Assembly (NCBI RefSeq): GCF_900128455.1
Contig: NZ_LT635783.1
Coordinates: forward strand, 3,338,546 to 3,402,545
Direction: 5' to 3'
Source of the DNA: Bacteroides mediterraneensis
GTDB taxonomy: Bacteria > Bacteroidota > Bacteroidia > Bacteroidales > Bacteroidaceae
Length of the DNA: 64,000 bases
Part shown: positions 7,870 through 17,404 of the stretch, one piece after another
Position numbering within the stretch: the stretch's first letter is position 1
How the letters are laid out: each line of letters opens with the position of its first letter
The notes under the pieces: model-generated
Told to the model about the DNA's origin: nothing
Seen by the model: the letters and a program-made list of their open reading frames with translations, nothing else
Database searches by the model: none
Translations under genes and position numbers: made by a program

Positions 7870-9111
7870 TCAGAACTGAAACAAGACAGTGAATACAATA
7901 CGGTTATTTTTTACCAAATGCGTATCGGTCACGCGGGCCTTTGCTGTATAATCTCCATACCAGGCACCTGTCCAGGTATATTCGGCTCCGATTTTCCAGT
8001 TCGGACGGTTATAAGTGAATTCAGCGCCCAAAGTATTCAACTGGTCAATATCGGTTCCAGTACCCAACACTCCGGTCACTTCTTTCGATGCACCCAAGTT
8101 TTTCAGATATCCGGCAAAGATTCCGCCACGGAAGGTACTTCCATACATCATATTCAACCAAGTATGGGAAACGCGCACCGGCGTATATTCCTGTTCCCCG
8201 GTCCGGGAATCAGTGGAAGTAATGCCATAACCTCCGATGGTACTGGCCTGTGTGAGGTTGGAGCCCAGCACACTCTTGGCAGCCAGCAGGAAACGCTGGT
8301 GTGTATACTTCACATGTGCCTCGGCAGAAACTCCCGTAATGCGTTCGCTCACCTTGTAGGTTTTTCCATCATATTCCGACTGCGTACGAGGAGTTATGGA
8401 AGACACATGTACGCCTGCTCCGGCCAACAGCCCCGGACGTTTATAATCCATTCCCAGATAAAATTCCGGCGTACATCCGTTCTTGATGAAACTCTGGTTC
8501 TTCTGAGTAATTGTCGCACCTGCCTGGTTGGAAGACGGACCGACCGACAGATATTGTGACTGCCATACTGCGGCAGCAGTCAGCACGAAATGTTTTTCCG
8601 TCAAACGGTAGCGCACCTGAGGCGCACGGCTGAAAGGCTGATAAGGAGCTCCCATATTCAGGTTCAAGATCTCGGGCGACACATCTCCATACAAAGGATG
8701 CCAAGTCTGTCCTACCAGTAACGCAGATTTTCCCCAATCCAGATTAAAATAGGCATGACGAATACGAATCAGAGAATAGGTGGTACCTGAACCGCGGAAA
8801 TCTATCTCTACCTTTGCCGAAGTCTTAGCCTTCCCCCACATCGGCCCGGTCACATCCACCCCCAACCTGGTATATAAGGTATAGAAATTGCCATCGGGCT
8901 TTGCATTCAAATCCTTTCCATCCGCATCGGGAGCCACATCCTTGGGATACATATAAAAAAGTCCATCCACTGTCTCCGAATTGGAACGGCTGTTATAAAA
9001 CAGGTCCGTACGCACCTGGCCATAAAACTTATAGCCAAAATCTTTCTTCTGAGCCATTACTCCCGTCGAAACAACGGCCATGGCCCACATCAAAAAGAAT
9101 TGTTTTTTCAT
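7870..9111 (-). CDS. putative outer-membrane beta-barrel (porin-like) protein
   Basis: A 413-residue secreted protein with a signal peptide (hydrophobic core followed by VMAQ, cut before KKDFGY). It continues with alternating polar and aromatic strands throughout (for example FYGQVRTDLFYN, IRIRHAYFNLDWG) and ends in a terminal Phe (FTVLFQF), the outer-membrane insertion signal. It resembles Bacteroidetes porin-like proteins, and the assignment rests on strand pattern rather than a catalytic motif. It lies 68 bases downstream of cstA on the same strand but has its own good promoter. A role in solute passage linked to CstA uptake is only an inference from adjacency. Confidence 0.75.
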   Translation of the reverse strand: MKKQFFLMWAMAVVSTGVMAQKKDFGYKFYGQVRTDLFYNSRSNSETVDGLFYMYPKDVAPDADGKDLNAKPDGNFYTLYTRLGVDVTGPMWGKAKTSAKVEIDFRGSGTTYSLIRIRHAYFNLDWGKSALLVGQTWHPLYGDVSPEILNLNMGAPYQPFSRAPQVRYRLTEKHFVLTAAAVWQSQYLSVGPSSNQAGATITQKNQSFIKNGCTPEFYLGMDYKRPGLLAGAGVHVSSITPRTQSEYDGKTYKVSERITGVSAEAHVKYTHQRFLLAAKSVLGSNLTQASTIGGYGITSTDSRTGEQEYTPVRVSHTWLNMMYGSTFRGGIFAGYLKNLGASKEVTGVLGTGTDIDQLNTLGAEFTYNRPNWKIGAEYTWTGAWYGDYTAKARVTDTHLVKNNRIVFTVLFQF

Positions 9112-9140
9112 TTGATTTCACTTTTATCCTTTACCGGCTG

Positions 9141-9172
9141 CAAAAGTAGCCATAATCTGTTGAACAGCCAAA
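9141..9172 (-). promoter_or_regulatory. promoter of the porin-like gene
   Basis: On the minus strand: TTTG at 9172-9169, a 20-nt gap, then TACTTTTG at 9148-9141, 30 nt before the ATG. This is a full Bacteroidetes-type promoter that partly overlaps the end of cstA. Confidence 0.65.
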
Positions 9173-9179
9173 CAAATTC

Positions 9180-10610
9180 CTACAAGGAACGTACCCGGCG
9201 GAACCAGCACACGAACCACACCGCTGCTACCAACGTACAGCCTCCTCCAATGGCATAGGAGACTTCGCTTCCCAACGAAAAACCTTCGGGGGCAATAAAC
9301 AAATAAGTGGAGCAGACACATGTCATGAACAGGGCAGGCACCAAGGTCACCCAGTAGTTTTTCCGGGCCCCCACCAGATAGGCGGTAATAGCCCATAGCG
9401 TAAAAACAGATAAAGTCTGGTTACACCAGGCAAAATACCGCCAGATTATCTTGAAACCTTCCGCATCGCCAAAGCTGTAGACCAACAATCCTACGGTGAC
9501 CAGAAAAATCGGAATACTGATGGCCAGACGCTTTCCGATGGAACGCTGCTCCACATGGAAGAAATCGGCCACAATCAGACGGGCCGAGCGGAGGGCCGTA
9601 TCGCCACTCGTAATCGGAGCTGCCACAATACCCAGAATGGCCAGGATACCTCCGAAGGTGCCCAACCAGTCCTTGGAAATGTCAGTGGCTACCTTGGCTC
9701 CTGAATAAGCCACTCCCGTCACCTTGTCTACGATGCCGTTTTCCTGAAAGAAATACGTCGCAGCGGCTGCCCAAATCAAAGCCACAATACCTTCGGTCAC
9801 CATCGCCCCGTAAAACACCGGACGACAATGTTTCTCATTGGTAATGCAACGCGCCATCAAGGGTGATTGGGTGGCATGGAAACCGCTGATGGCCCCACAG
9901 GCAATGGAAATGAACATCATCGGAAATATGGGATTTCTCTCATACTTGGTTCCAAATCCTTCCCATATCTCCGGAAGAGCCGGACTTTTCACATACAGCA
10001 TGACCAGAATTCCTACCGCCATGAACAACAGGGCAAATGCAAACAGTGGATATATCCGACCGATAATCTTGTCGATAGGAAGCATGGTGGCCAGAATATA
10101 ATACAAGAAGATGACTACCACCCAGAAATACACATTCAAGGAAGCAGGTGTCATTCCGGCCAACAGTTCTGCTGGACCCGATACAAATACGGCCCCCACC
10201 AGAATCATCAGCAACACGGTGAATACACAAGCTACATTTTTCGTCCTTATTCCCAGATAACGACCGATAATTTCCGGCAAGCTTTCCCCTTTGTGCCGCA
10301 ATGACAAGGTGCCGGACAGAAAATCGTGGACCGCACCGGCAAAAATCGTACCGAACACAATCCATAAGTAAGAAGCCGTGCCGAACTGTGCACCCATGAT
10401 AGCCCCGAAAATAGGACCTAAGCCGGCAATGTTCAAGAACTGAATCATAAAGATTTTCCACGTAGGAAGTGGAATGAAATCAACTCCGTCCGTCAAGGTC
10501 AATGCCGGAGTTTTTCGGGCAGAATCAGGTGCAAACAACGTGTCGATGTATTTTCCATAAACCCAATATCCTACCACCAGTAAAACCAATGCGATAGTAA
10601 ATGTGACCAT
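9180..10610 (-). CDS. cstA: carbon starvation protein CstA-family transporter
   Basis: Polytopic inner-membrane transporter of the CstA/BtsT family, whose characterised members take up peptides or pyruvate. The 476 residues with about 12 or more hydrophobic segments start MVTFTIALVLLVVGYWVYGKY. The family segments GPIFGAIMGAQFGTASYLW, HDFLSGTLSLRHKGESLPE and GFHATQSPLMARCI are present. E. coli CstA has about 700 residues. The shorter form, lacking the extra C-terminal membrane helices, is what I expect in Bacteroidetes, so it is not read as a truncation. A TACTTTTG promoter box lies upstream. Confidence 0.9.
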   Translation of the reverse strand: MVTFTIALVLLVVGYWVYGKYIDTLFAPDSARKTPALTLTDGVDFIPLPTWKIFMIQFLNIAGLGPIFGAIMGAQFGTASYLWIVFGTIFAGAVHDFLSGTLSLRHKGESLPEIIGRYLGIRTKNVACVFTVLLMILVGAVFVSGPAELLAGMTPASLNVYFWVVVIFLYYILATMLPIDKIIGRIYPLFAFALLFMAVGILVMLYVKSPALPEIWEGFGTKYERNPIFPMMFISIACGAISGFHATQSPLMARCITNEKHCRPVFYGAMVTEGIVALIWAAAATYFFQENGIVDKVTGVAYSGAKVATDISKDWLGTFGGILAILGIVAAPITSGDTALRSARLIVADFFHVEQRSIGKRLAISIPIFLVTVGLLVYSFGDAEGFKIIWRYFAWCNQTLSVFTLWAITAYLVGARKNYWVTLVPALFMTCVCSTYLFIAPEGFSLGSEVSYAIGGGCTLVAAVWFVCWFRRVRSL

Positions 10611-10639
10611 AGATTTTCGATTTATCTCTTATTTCGCCG

Positions 10640-10647
10640 CAAAAGTA
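10640..10647 (-). promoter_or_regulatory. cstA -7 box TACTTTTG
   Basis: TACTTTTG on the minus strand, 30 nt before the cstA ATG. No clear -33 box. Confidence 0.5.
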
Positions 10648-10801
10648 ATAAAAAGAAGAAAAACAGTGCTATAAAAAGAGAGATTTAATCATCAAATCAC
10701 CTTTCATTTTGGGAAACGGCTTGGACGTGTCCAATCTCCTACTGCCAAACAAGATTGGTACCATATAGTATATACCCTACCATCGAAAACTCTATTTTCA
10801 A

Positions 10802-10833
10802 TTTGTCTCTGCAACCAGCTTTGTGTATATTTG
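10802..10833 (+). promoter_or_regulatory. promoter of the GHL10-type gene
   Basis: TTTG at 10802-10805, a 20-nt spacer, and TATATTTG at 10826-10833. It ends 19 nt before the chosen ATG at 10853. This argues against the longer in-frame start at 10823, which would lie inside the promoter. Confidence 0.65.
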
Positions 10834-10852
10834 CGCAAATTTTGAATCCGAC

Positions 10853-12508
10853 ATGCGAATACTTATCAGTTTGTTATTCATAAGCTGTTCCCTCTTGATA
10901 CAAGCACAGCCTAAAGAAGAAATCCGGGCTACCTGGCTGACCACGCTAGGAGGAATGGACTGGCCTGCCCGCAAGGCCAATTCGCCACAAGGCATTGAAG
11001 CACAAAAGAATGAACTCATCCGGCAGCTGGATGCCTTACAGGAGGCTCACTTCAATACCGTACTTTTTCAAACTCGGCTTCGGGGAGACGTGGTGTACCC
11101 TTCGGCTTATGAAACATTTGCCGAAAGCCTGACCGGACATACGGGAAAGAACCCCGGATATGACCCTTTACAATTTGCCGTCGAAGAATGTCATAAGCGA
11201 GGACTTGAACTCCATGCATGGCTGGTATGTATCCCTATCGGCAACAAACGGCAAGTCGGCCTGTTAGGAAAAGACTGCGTTGTCAAAAAACAGCCCAAGC
11301 TCTGCAAGCAGTTCAACGGCAGCTGGTATCTTGACCCCGGAAATCCCGGCACGGCCGAATACCTCTGCCAGATAGCCAAGGAAATCGTCTCACGCTACGA
11401 TGTGGACGGTATCCATCTGGACTATATCCGCTATCCGGAACAAGGCGAAAAGTTTCCCGACAAGGACACTTACCGCAAATACGGAAAAAAACAGGAACTG
11501 AAGCAATGGAGAAGAGACAACATTACACATATTGTCCGGCGGATTTACACGGAAGTCAAACGGTTGAAGCCCTGGGTAAAAGTGAGCAGTTCTCCCATCG
11601 GCAAATTCAACGATACCCGGCGGTACTCTTCCTTCGGATGGAATGCCTATGAAACCGTTTACCAAGATGCGCAGAAATGGTTGAACGAGGGTATTCAGGA
11701 TGCCCTTTTCCCGATGATGTATTTTCAAGGGAATCATTTTTATCCTTTTGCCCTCGACTGGAAAGAAAACAAGAACGACCGATGGATTATTCCGGGATTG
11801 GGAATTTATTTCCTGCATCCCAAAGAACAGGATTGGAAAATCGATGAAATCATCCGCCAGATTTATTTCTCCCGAAAAATCGGATTGAACGGACAGGCCT
11901 ATTTCCGCAATAAATTCGTACTCAGCAATACCAAAGGAATTCTGGATGAGTTGAAAGAAAACTTTTATGCCTACCCGGCTGTCGTCCCTCCCATGCGGTG
12001 GACAAAAACGCCCCTTCCTTCACAACCCACTCAACCTTCTCTCACCGTGCAAGGGAATCACATCCAAATGAGTTGGAAAGGGGCCGAAAACCAGCCTGGA
12101 GGCATCTACTATCGCATTTATACCTCTGACGCTTATCCTGTAGATATTGAGAATGCCCGAAATCTGGTCATTACCCGAACGGACAGCTGCCGGTACACCT
12201 TCATCTCCGGCACCTCACAAAAAGGAAGCATCTACTGGGCGGTTACAGCCGTCAACCGTTTTGGAGTCGAAAGTACCCCGCTGGCCTTGAATGCTCCTTT
12301 AAAAGACGAGCCTACCATATTATATGGACGGCTGCCCATATTACCCAAAGGGTATACCCTGATTGTCAGTGAGGCGACAGGAATTGAAATCCTCCGGACC
12401 ACCCAGCCGGAAAAAGACATTCCCCGCAAAATCGGTAAAGGATTTTTCCGGTTAAGTCTGCTGGCACCCGATGGAAGCATTACTCCGGCAGGCGTCACCG
12501 TGTTCTGA
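10853..12508 (+). CDS. secreted glycoside hydrolase-like protein (GHL10/DUF187)
   Basis: A 551-residue exported protein. The signal peptide is MRILISLLFISCSLLIQAQ. The GHL10 (formerly DUF187) barrel follows, opening with EIRATWLTTLGGMDWP and containing LDALQEAHFNTVLFQTRLRGD, HAWLVCIPIG, VDGIHLDYIRYP (likely acidic active-site strand) and FPMMYFQGNHFYPF, up to about residue 365. A fibronectin-III-like domain (about 375-480) and a short C-terminal beta region complete it. Family members are thought to act on glycans, possibly in peptidoglycan, but the reaction is not established. It has its own promoter and no polysaccharide-utilisation genes beside it. Confidence 0.88.
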   Translation: MRILISLLFISCSLLIQAQPKEEIRATWLTTLGGMDWPARKANSPQGIEAQKNELIRQLDALQEAHFNTVLFQTRLRGDVVYPSAYETFAESLTGHTGKNPGYDPLQFAVEECHKRGLELHAWLVCIPIGNKRQVGLLGKDCVVKKQPKLCKQFNGSWYLDPGNPGTAEYLCQIAKEIVSRYDVDGIHLDYIRYPEQGEKFPDKDTYRKYGKKQELKQWRRDNITHIVRRIYTEVKRLKPWVKVSSSPIGKFNDTRRYSSFGWNAYETVYQDAQKWLNEGIQDALFPMMYFQGNHFYPFALDWKENKNDRWIIPGLGIYFLHPKEQDWKIDEIIRQIYFSRKIGLNGQAYFRNKFVLSNTKGILDELKENFYAYPAVVPPMRWTKTPLPSQPTQPSLTVQGNHIQMSWKGAENQPGGIYYRIYTSDAYPVDIENARNLVITRTDSCRYTFISGTSQKGSIYWAVTAVNRFGVESTPLALNAPLKDEPTILYGRLPILPKGYTLIVSEATGIEILRTTQPEKDIPRKIGKGFFRLSLLAPDGSITPAGVTVF

Positions 12509-12551
12509 TGTATTTTATTCCGAAACGCATGGTAATAAAAGGAATAATCAC

Positions 12552-12559
12552 TAAATTTG
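12552..12559 (+). promoter_or_regulatory. purM -7 box TAAATTTG
   Basis: TAAATTTG 35 nt before the purM ATG at 12595. It lies inside the longer open frame, supporting the later start. Confidence 0.5.
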
Positions 12560-12594
12560 CACATTCAATTGAAATAAACAAACTTACTATACTC

Positions 12595-13764
12595 ATGAGC
12601 AATCAACGATACATGCAGCGCGGCGTATCTGCATCGAAAGAAGATGTACACAACGCCATCAAGAACATTGACAAAGGTATTTTCCCAAACGCATTCTGTA
12701 AAATTATCCCTGATATTCTGGGAGGTGACCCGGAATACTGCAACATCATGCATGCCGACGGAGCCGGCACAAAATCCTCACTGGCGTATTTGTACTGGAA
12801 AGAAACCGGCGACTTGTCTGTATGGAAGGGCATCGCACAGGATGCACTGATTATGAACATTGATGACTTGTTGTGCGTGGGTGCGGTAGACAATATCTTG
12901 GTATCTTCTACCATCGGACGCAACAAACTGCTTGTACCGGGTGAAGTGATTTCAGCCATCATCAACGGCACGGACGAATTGCTGGCCGAACTCCGCGAAA
13001 TGGGCGTCGGTGTATATGCTACTGGTGGAGAAACCGCTGATGTAGGCGACTTGGTCCGCACCATCATCGTGGACAGCACGGTGACCTGCCGTATGAAACG
13101 TGCGGATGTCATCAACAATGCCAATATCCGTCCGGGGGATGTGATTGTGGGTCTGGCTTCTTACGGTCAGGCTACTTATGAGAAAGAATACAACGGTGGT
13201 ATGGGCAGCAACGGACTGACCAGTGCGCGTCACGATGTGTTCAGCAAATACCTGGCAGAGAAATATCCGGAAAGCTATGACCATGCTGTGCCTGAAGAAC
13301 TGGTTTACAGTGGCAAACTGAAGCTGACGGATGCCGTAGAAGGTTCTCCGCTGAATGCCGGCAAACTGGTGCTGTCTCCAACCCGTACCTATGCTCCGGT
13401 AGTCAAGAAACTGCTGGATGCCCTGCGTCCGCAAATCCATGGTATGGTTCACTGCTCAGGTGGTGCCCAGACAAAAGTGCTGCATTTCGTAGGCGACAAC
13501 TGCCGGGTCATCAAAGACAACCTCTTCCCTGTGCCTCCTTTGTTCCGCACCATCAAGGAACAGAGCGGCACTGACTGGGACGAAATGTACAAAGTGTTCA
13601 ACATGGGACACCGTCTGGAAGTCTACCTGTCACCGGAACATGCAGAGCAGGTAATTGAAATCAGCAAGTCGTTCAACATCGATGCGCAGATTATCGGACG
13701 CATCGAAGAAAGCGACCACAAAGAACTGATTATCCGTTCCGAATTCGGAGAATTCAAATATTAA
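12595..13764 (+). CDS. purM: phosphoribosylformylglycinamidine cyclo-ligase (AIR synthetase)
   Basis: Purine biosynthesis step 5: ATP-dependent closure of FGAM to AIR. It is a 389-residue PurM/ThiL-superfamily protein. The N-terminal domain has HADGAGTKSSLAYLYW (ATP/metal loop), GIAQDALIMNIDDLLCVGA and GVYATGGETADVGDLVRTI. The C-terminal domain has RPGDVIVGLASYG, GGMGSNGLTSARHDVF, a proline-linked SPTRTYAPVVKKLLDA and VHCSGGAQTKVLHF. This divergent, slightly longer version is usual in Bacteroidetes. The frame is open further upstream, but MSNQRYMQRGVSASKEDV is the conserved beginning and the promoter box lies before it. It stands alone, not in a pur operon. Confidence 0.93.
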   Translation: MSNQRYMQRGVSASKEDVHNAIKNIDKGIFPNAFCKIIPDILGGDPEYCNIMHADGAGTKSSLAYLYWKETGDLSVWKGIAQDALIMNIDDLLCVGAVDNILVSSTIGRNKLLVPGEVISAIINGTDELLAELREMGVGVYATGGETADVGDLVRTIIVDSTVTCRMKRADVINNANIRPGDVIVGLASYGQATYEKEYNGGMGSNGLTSARHDVFSKYLAEKYPESYDHAVPEELVYSGKLKLTDAVEGSPLNAGKLVLSPTRTYAPVVKKLLDALRPQIHGMVHCSGGAQTKVLHFVGDNCRVIKDNLFPVPPLFRTIKEQSGTDWDEMYKVFNMGHRLEVYLSPEHAEQVIEISKSFNIDAQIIGRIEESDHKELIIRSEFGEFKY

Positions 13765-13785
13765 TCAGCGACCTCTTACGATTGT

Positions 13786-14052
13786 ATGAAACCACAGGAA
13801 AAGCAAGGATGTCTTATCGGCATCGGATTACTCGTTATATGGCTTGTCCTTCTCTTTCTTAGCATTGAATTTGACGCTCCCATTCTAAAAGGGATAAGTG
13901 GAATCCCCGGGGTGGCCATTCTCTTTGTTTTTGGGAAATACTTTTGCGTAAAGGAGTTTAAATGAAAAGCCAAAAGAGACTTGTTGCTCATCCTGCTTGG
14001 ACTCATATTGTTGGTATTCTTTACCTGGATGGCCTATAGCAGATTATGGTAA
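13786..14052 (+). pseudogene. small membrane protein interrupted by in-frame TGA
   Basis: From ATG 13786 the frame gives 59 codons to TGA at 13963-13965. The same frame then stays open for 28 more codons to TAA at 14050. The first part holds a strongly hydrophobic helix (LIGIGLLVIWLVLLFLSI) and a weaker one (GVAILFVFGKYFCV). The part after the TGA begins KAKRDL and holds another helix (LLLILLGLILLVFFTW). The basic linker between helices on both sides of the TGA looks like one original protein of about 88 residues, TGA perhaps replacing TGG. I recognise no family. A real 59-residue product, a sequencing error or a genuine nonsense mutation all remain possible. Confidence 0.6.
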
Positions 14053-14097
14053 ACAAATACCTATCTAATCACTCAACTGTATAAGCATTCCATTAGA

Positions 14098-15207
14098 ATG
14101 GCAGAAAACAATACATTACTGGAAAAATTAGACGGTTTGGTTTCACGTTTTGAAGAGGTCTCTACACTCATTACAGACCCGAATGTGATAGCCGACCAGA
14201 AACGGTACGTCAAACTGACCAAAGAATATAAGGAACTGGGCGACTTGATGAATGCCCGCAAGGAATATTTGCAATGCCTCAACGGACTGGAAGAGGCCAA
14301 AATAATGATGGCTGAAAGCGACCCGGAAATGAAGGAGATGGCCCGCGAAGAAGCGGCTGCCTGTGAAGCCCGTATTCCCCAGCTGGAAGAAGAAATCAAA
14401 CTGTTGCTGGTACCAGCCGACCCGCAAGATGACCGCAATGCCATCCTGGAAATCCGTGGAGGTACGGGAGGAGATGAAGCGGCTATCTTTGCCGGTGACT
14501 TGTTCCGCATGTACTCCAAATACTGCGAACGCAAAGGCTGGAAACTGGAAGTATCCAGTGCCAACGAAGGTGCTGCCGGAGGTTTCAAGGAAATCATCTG
14601 CTCCGTTACCGGAGACAAGGTATATGGTACTTTGAAATATGAATCAGGCGTACACCGCGTGCAACGGGTTCCTGCAACTGAAACTCAGGGACGTGTTCAT
14701 ACATCAGCTGCCTCGGTTGCCGTACTTCCCGAAGCAGAACCCTTTGACGTAGAAATCAACGAAGGTGAAATCAAATGGGATACTTTCCGAAGCGGAGGTG
14801 CCGGAGGCCAGAACGTAAACAAAGTAGAATCGGGGGTCCGCCTGCGTTACAACTGGAAGAATCCGAACACGGGTATCGTGGAAGAAATCCTCATCGAGTG
14901 TACGGAAACCCGCGACCAACCGAAGAACAAGGAACGCGCCCTGAGCCGTCTTCGTACCTTCATCTACGACAAGGAACACCAGAAATACATCGATGACATC
15001 GCTTCCAAACGAAAGACCATGGTGAGCACGGGTGACCGTTCGGCCAAAATCCGTACGTACAACTATCCGCAGGGACGTATCACCGACCATCGCATCAACT
15101 ACACCATCTACAACCTGGCGGCTTTCATGGATGGCGACATCCAGGATTGCATTGACCACCTGATTGTGGCCGAAAATGCGGAACGATTGAAAGAGAGCGA
15201 ATTATAA
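14098..15207 (+). CDS. prfA: peptide chain release factor 1
   Basis: Recognises UAA and UAG and triggers peptidyl-tRNA hydrolysis. The 369 residues show the N-terminal helical domain, the anticodon-like PAT tripeptide in RVPATETQGRVHTSAASV (the PxT form marks RF1; RF2 has SPF), and the catalytic GGQ in FRSGGAGGQNVNKVES. ECTETRDQPKNKERALSRL follows, as in the family. It begins 45 bases after the interrupted small membrane gene and is followed 33 bases later by pyrF on the same strand, so prfA-pyrF probably form one transcript ending at the hairpin at 16097-16149. Confidence 0.97.
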   Translation: MAENNTLLEKLDGLVSRFEEVSTLITDPNVIADQKRYVKLTKEYKELGDLMNARKEYLQCLNGLEEAKIMMAESDPEMKEMAREEAAACEARIPQLEEEIKLLLVPADPQDDRNAILEIRGGTGGDEAAIFAGDLFRMYSKYCERKGWKLEVSSANEGAAGGFKEIICSVTGDKVYGTLKYESGVHRVQRVPATETQGRVHTSAASVAVLPEAEPFDVEINEGEIKWDTFRSGGAGGQNVNKVESGVRLRYNWKNPNTGIVEEILIECTETRDQPKNKERALSRLRTFIYDKEHQKYIDDIASKRKTMVSTGDRSAKIRTYNYPQGRITDHRINYTIYNLAAFMDGDIQDCIDHLIVAENAERLKESEL

Positions 15208-15240
15208 AGTCACATTATTACCATTAATCATAAAAACATT

Positions 15241-16065
15241 ATGAACAAACAGGAATTATTTGAAAACATCAAAAAGAAAAAATCTTTTTTGTGTGTAGGA
15301 CTGGATACCGACATCAAGAAAATTCCGGAACACCTCCTGAAGGAAGAAGACCCGATTTTCACATTCAATAAAGCTATCATCGATGCTACTGCCCCTTACT
15401 GTATCGCCTATAAACCCAATTTGGCCTTCTATGAAAGCATGGGCGTAAAAGGATGGATTGCGTTTGAAAAGACTGTGGAATACATCAAAAAGAACTATCC
15501 TGACCAGTTCATCATCGCCGATGCCAAACGTGGCGATATCGGTAACACTTCGGCCATGTATGCCCGTACTTTCTTTGAAGAACTGAACATCGATTCTGTC
15601 ACTGTTGCCCCCTACATGGGTGAAGACAGTGTGACTCCGTTCCTCACCTACGAAGGCAAATGGGTTATCCTGCTGGCTCTGACTTCCAACAAAGGCTCAC
15701 ATGATTTCCAGCTGACGGAGGATAAAGAAGGCGAACGTCTGTTCGAGAAAGTATTGCGCAAATCACAGGAATGGGCCAACGACCAGAATATGATGTACGT
15801 GGTAGGTGCCACTCAGGGACGTATGTTTGAAGACATCCGTAAAATCGTCCCCAACCACTTCCTGCTGGTTCCGGGAATCGGTGCACAGGGTGGTTCACTG
15901 GAAGAAGTCTGCAAATATGGCATGACCAAGGAATGTGGCCTGATTGTAAACTCCAGCCGTGCCATTATCTATGCGGATAAAACTGAGAATTTCGCCAAAG
16001 TAGCAGGAGAAGAAGCACAGAAAGTACAGCAACAGATGGAAAAACAACTGGCTGCCATCCTATAA
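15241..16065 (+). CDS. pyrF: orotidine 5'-phosphate decarboxylase
   Basis: Last step of UMP synthesis, decarboxylating OMP. The 274 residues belong to the longer PyrF type found in Bacteroidetes, Actinobacteria and Myxococcus. [15 protein letters not shown] opens the barrel. [30 protein letters not shown] (catalytic Asp-Lys-Asp tetrad) and [14 protein letters not shown] follow. The phosphate-binding end is [11 protein letters not shown] and [14 protein letters not shown]. It ends before a strong terminator hairpin. Confidence 0.96.
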   Translation: MNKQELFENIKKKKSFLCVGLDTDIKKIPEHLLKEEDPIFTFNKAIIDATAPYCIAYKPNLAFYESMGVKGWIAFEKTVEYIKKNYPDQFIIADAKRGDIGNTSAMYARTFFEELNIDSVTVAPYMGEDSVTPFLTYEGKWVILLALTSNKGSHDFQLTEDKEGERLFEKVLRKSQEWANDQNMMYVVGATQGRMFEDIRKIVPNHFLLVPGIGAQGGSLEEVCKYGMTKECGLIVNSSRAIIYADKTENFAKVAGEEAQKVQQQMEKQLAAIL

Positions 16066-16096
16066 TTTACAAAAAGTCATCTTTACTCCATATCAT

Positions 16097-16149
16097 AAGA
16101 AGTATAAAGAAGGTGTGTGTTTACACAAGTTCTTTATACTTCTTTTTTA
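16097..16149 (+). terminator. pyrF terminator hairpin
   Basis: Perfect 15-bp arms AAGAAGTATAAAGAA (16097-16111) and TTCTTTATACTTCTT (16130-16144) with an 18-nt loop, followed by TTTTAT. It starts 31 bases after the pyrF stop. Confidence 0.85.
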
Positions 16150-16359
16150 TTGCAAATTCGATATAAAAAGGCTTAAATTGGAAAGGCTTTTGAGGTCATA
16201 CACAAAAATCGCAGTACATTTCGGGCAAATAATTGGCTTTTTTCACGGATATATAAAAAAAAAATACGTAATTTGCATAATTAAGTAGTAAGTATGCTTC
16301 TTTCAAGCAGCAAAGAATTGAAAAACGACCAAGAAACAAAGGAACAAAAGATATCAAAT
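16150..16359 (+). other. AT-rich leader before lpxD
   Basis: About 210 bases without a gene. GTAATTTGC near 16268-16276 resembles a -7 box but is one base short of the TAnnTTTG spacing. The frame in front of lpxD is open from 16294 but does not look coding. I see no hairpin or repeat. Confidence 0.4.
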
Positions 16360-17400
16360 ATGGAGTTCTCAGCTAAACAAATTGCAGAATACATCCAAGG
16401 AATCATCGTAGGAGATGAGAATGCCAAGGTACATACCTTTGCCAAAATAGAGGAAGGAGTACCAGGGGCATTGTCCTTTCTATCCAATCCCAAATATACT
16501 CATTACATATACGAAACACAATCGACCATCGTATTGGTAAACAAGGATTTTCATCCGGAACATGAAATCAAAGCCACTTTAATTAAAGTGGACGACGCGT
16601 ATGAAAGTCTGGCCAAATTAATGACCCTCTATGAAATGAGTATACCCAAAAAGAAAGGTATCAGTTCGTTAGCCTCCATTGCTGAAAATGTAAAGATTGG
16701 GAAAGATGTCTATATCGGTCCTTTCGCATGCATTGAAGAAGGGGTTGAAATTGGTGACAATGCGTATATCCACCCGCAAGTGACTGTAGGAAGCAATTCG
16801 AAAATAGGTACCAATACCATACTTTATCCCCACGTCACAGTTTATCATGACTGCAGAATCGGCAATAACTGTATCCTGCACGCAGGAGCCGTTGTCGGTG
16901 CTGACGGGTTTGGGTTTGCTCCCGCACCGGAAGGATATGAAAAAATTCCCCAAATCGGTATCGTCATCATAGAAGACAATGTAGAAATCGGTGCCAATAC
17001 CTGTATAGACCGCGCCACGATGGGAGCTACCCTTGTGCACCAAGGAGTCAAACTGGATAATCTGATTCAGGTAGCTCATAACGTGGAAATCGGCAAGAAT
17101 ACGGTAATGGCCTCTCAGGTAGGCATCGCAGGTTCTGCTAAAATCGGAGAATGGTGCATGTTCGGCGGCCAGGTAGGCGTAGCCGGTCACATCAAAGTGG
17201 GAGATCACGTAACAGTAGGTGCCCAATCAGGTATTCCGGGAAATACCAAATCCCATTCTACTTTAATGGGATATCCAGCCATCGACCCGAAACAGTTTGC
17301 ACGTTCCGCTGCGATTTACAAGAAACTTCCGGATATGTACGTAGAACTTGGACGCCTGCAGAAAGAAATCGAAGAATTAAAAAAACAACTAAATAAATAA
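16360..17400 (+). CDS. lpxD: UDP-3-O-(3-hydroxyacyl)glucosamine N-acyltransferase
   Basis: Third step of lipid A synthesis, adding the N-linked hydroxyacyl chain from ACP. It has 346 residues: an N-terminal uridine-binding domain ([20 protein letters not shown] to about residue 100), then a left-handed beta-helix made of hexapeptide repeats ([20 protein letters not shown] onward). The catalytic His lies in [19 protein letters not shown], and a C-terminal helix follows (about 320-346, [20 protein letters not shown]). The in-frame upstream ATG at 16294 adds a charged stretch with no family match, so MEFSAKQ is preferred. It starts the run lpxD, lpxC/fabZ, lpxA. Confidence 0.96.
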   Translation: MEFSAKQIAEYIQGIIVGDENAKVHTFAKIEEGVPGALSFLSNPKYTHYIYETQSTIVLVNKDFHPEHEIKATLIKVDDAYESLAKLMTLYEMSIPKKKGISSLASIAENVKIGKDVYIGPFACIEEGVEIGDNAYIHPQVTVGSNSKIGTNTILYPHVTVYHDCRIGNNCILHAGAVVGADGFGFAPAPEGYEKIPQIGIVIIEDNVEIGANTCIDRATMGATLVHQGVKLDNLIQVAHNVEIGKNTVMASQVGIAGSAKIGEWCMFGGQVGVAGHIKVGDHVTVGAQSGIPGNTKSHSTLMGYPAIDPKQFARSAAIYKKLPDMYVELGRLQKEIEELKKQLNK

Positions 17401-17404
17401 ACCC

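Noticed and set aside
7864..7885. Inverted repeat CTTGTCTCAG/CTGAAACAAG at the end of the porin-like gene
   Set aside because: It falls across the stop codon of the gene and is largely coding sequence for the terminal FQF; there is no T-run on the transcribed strand.
10721..10776. TTGGACGTGTCCAA palindrome and a GGTACC-centred imperfect palindrome before the GHL10-type gene
   Set aside because: Each is a single short inverted repeat with no phasing and no second copy seen. They may be operator sites, but nothing here distinguishes them from chance.
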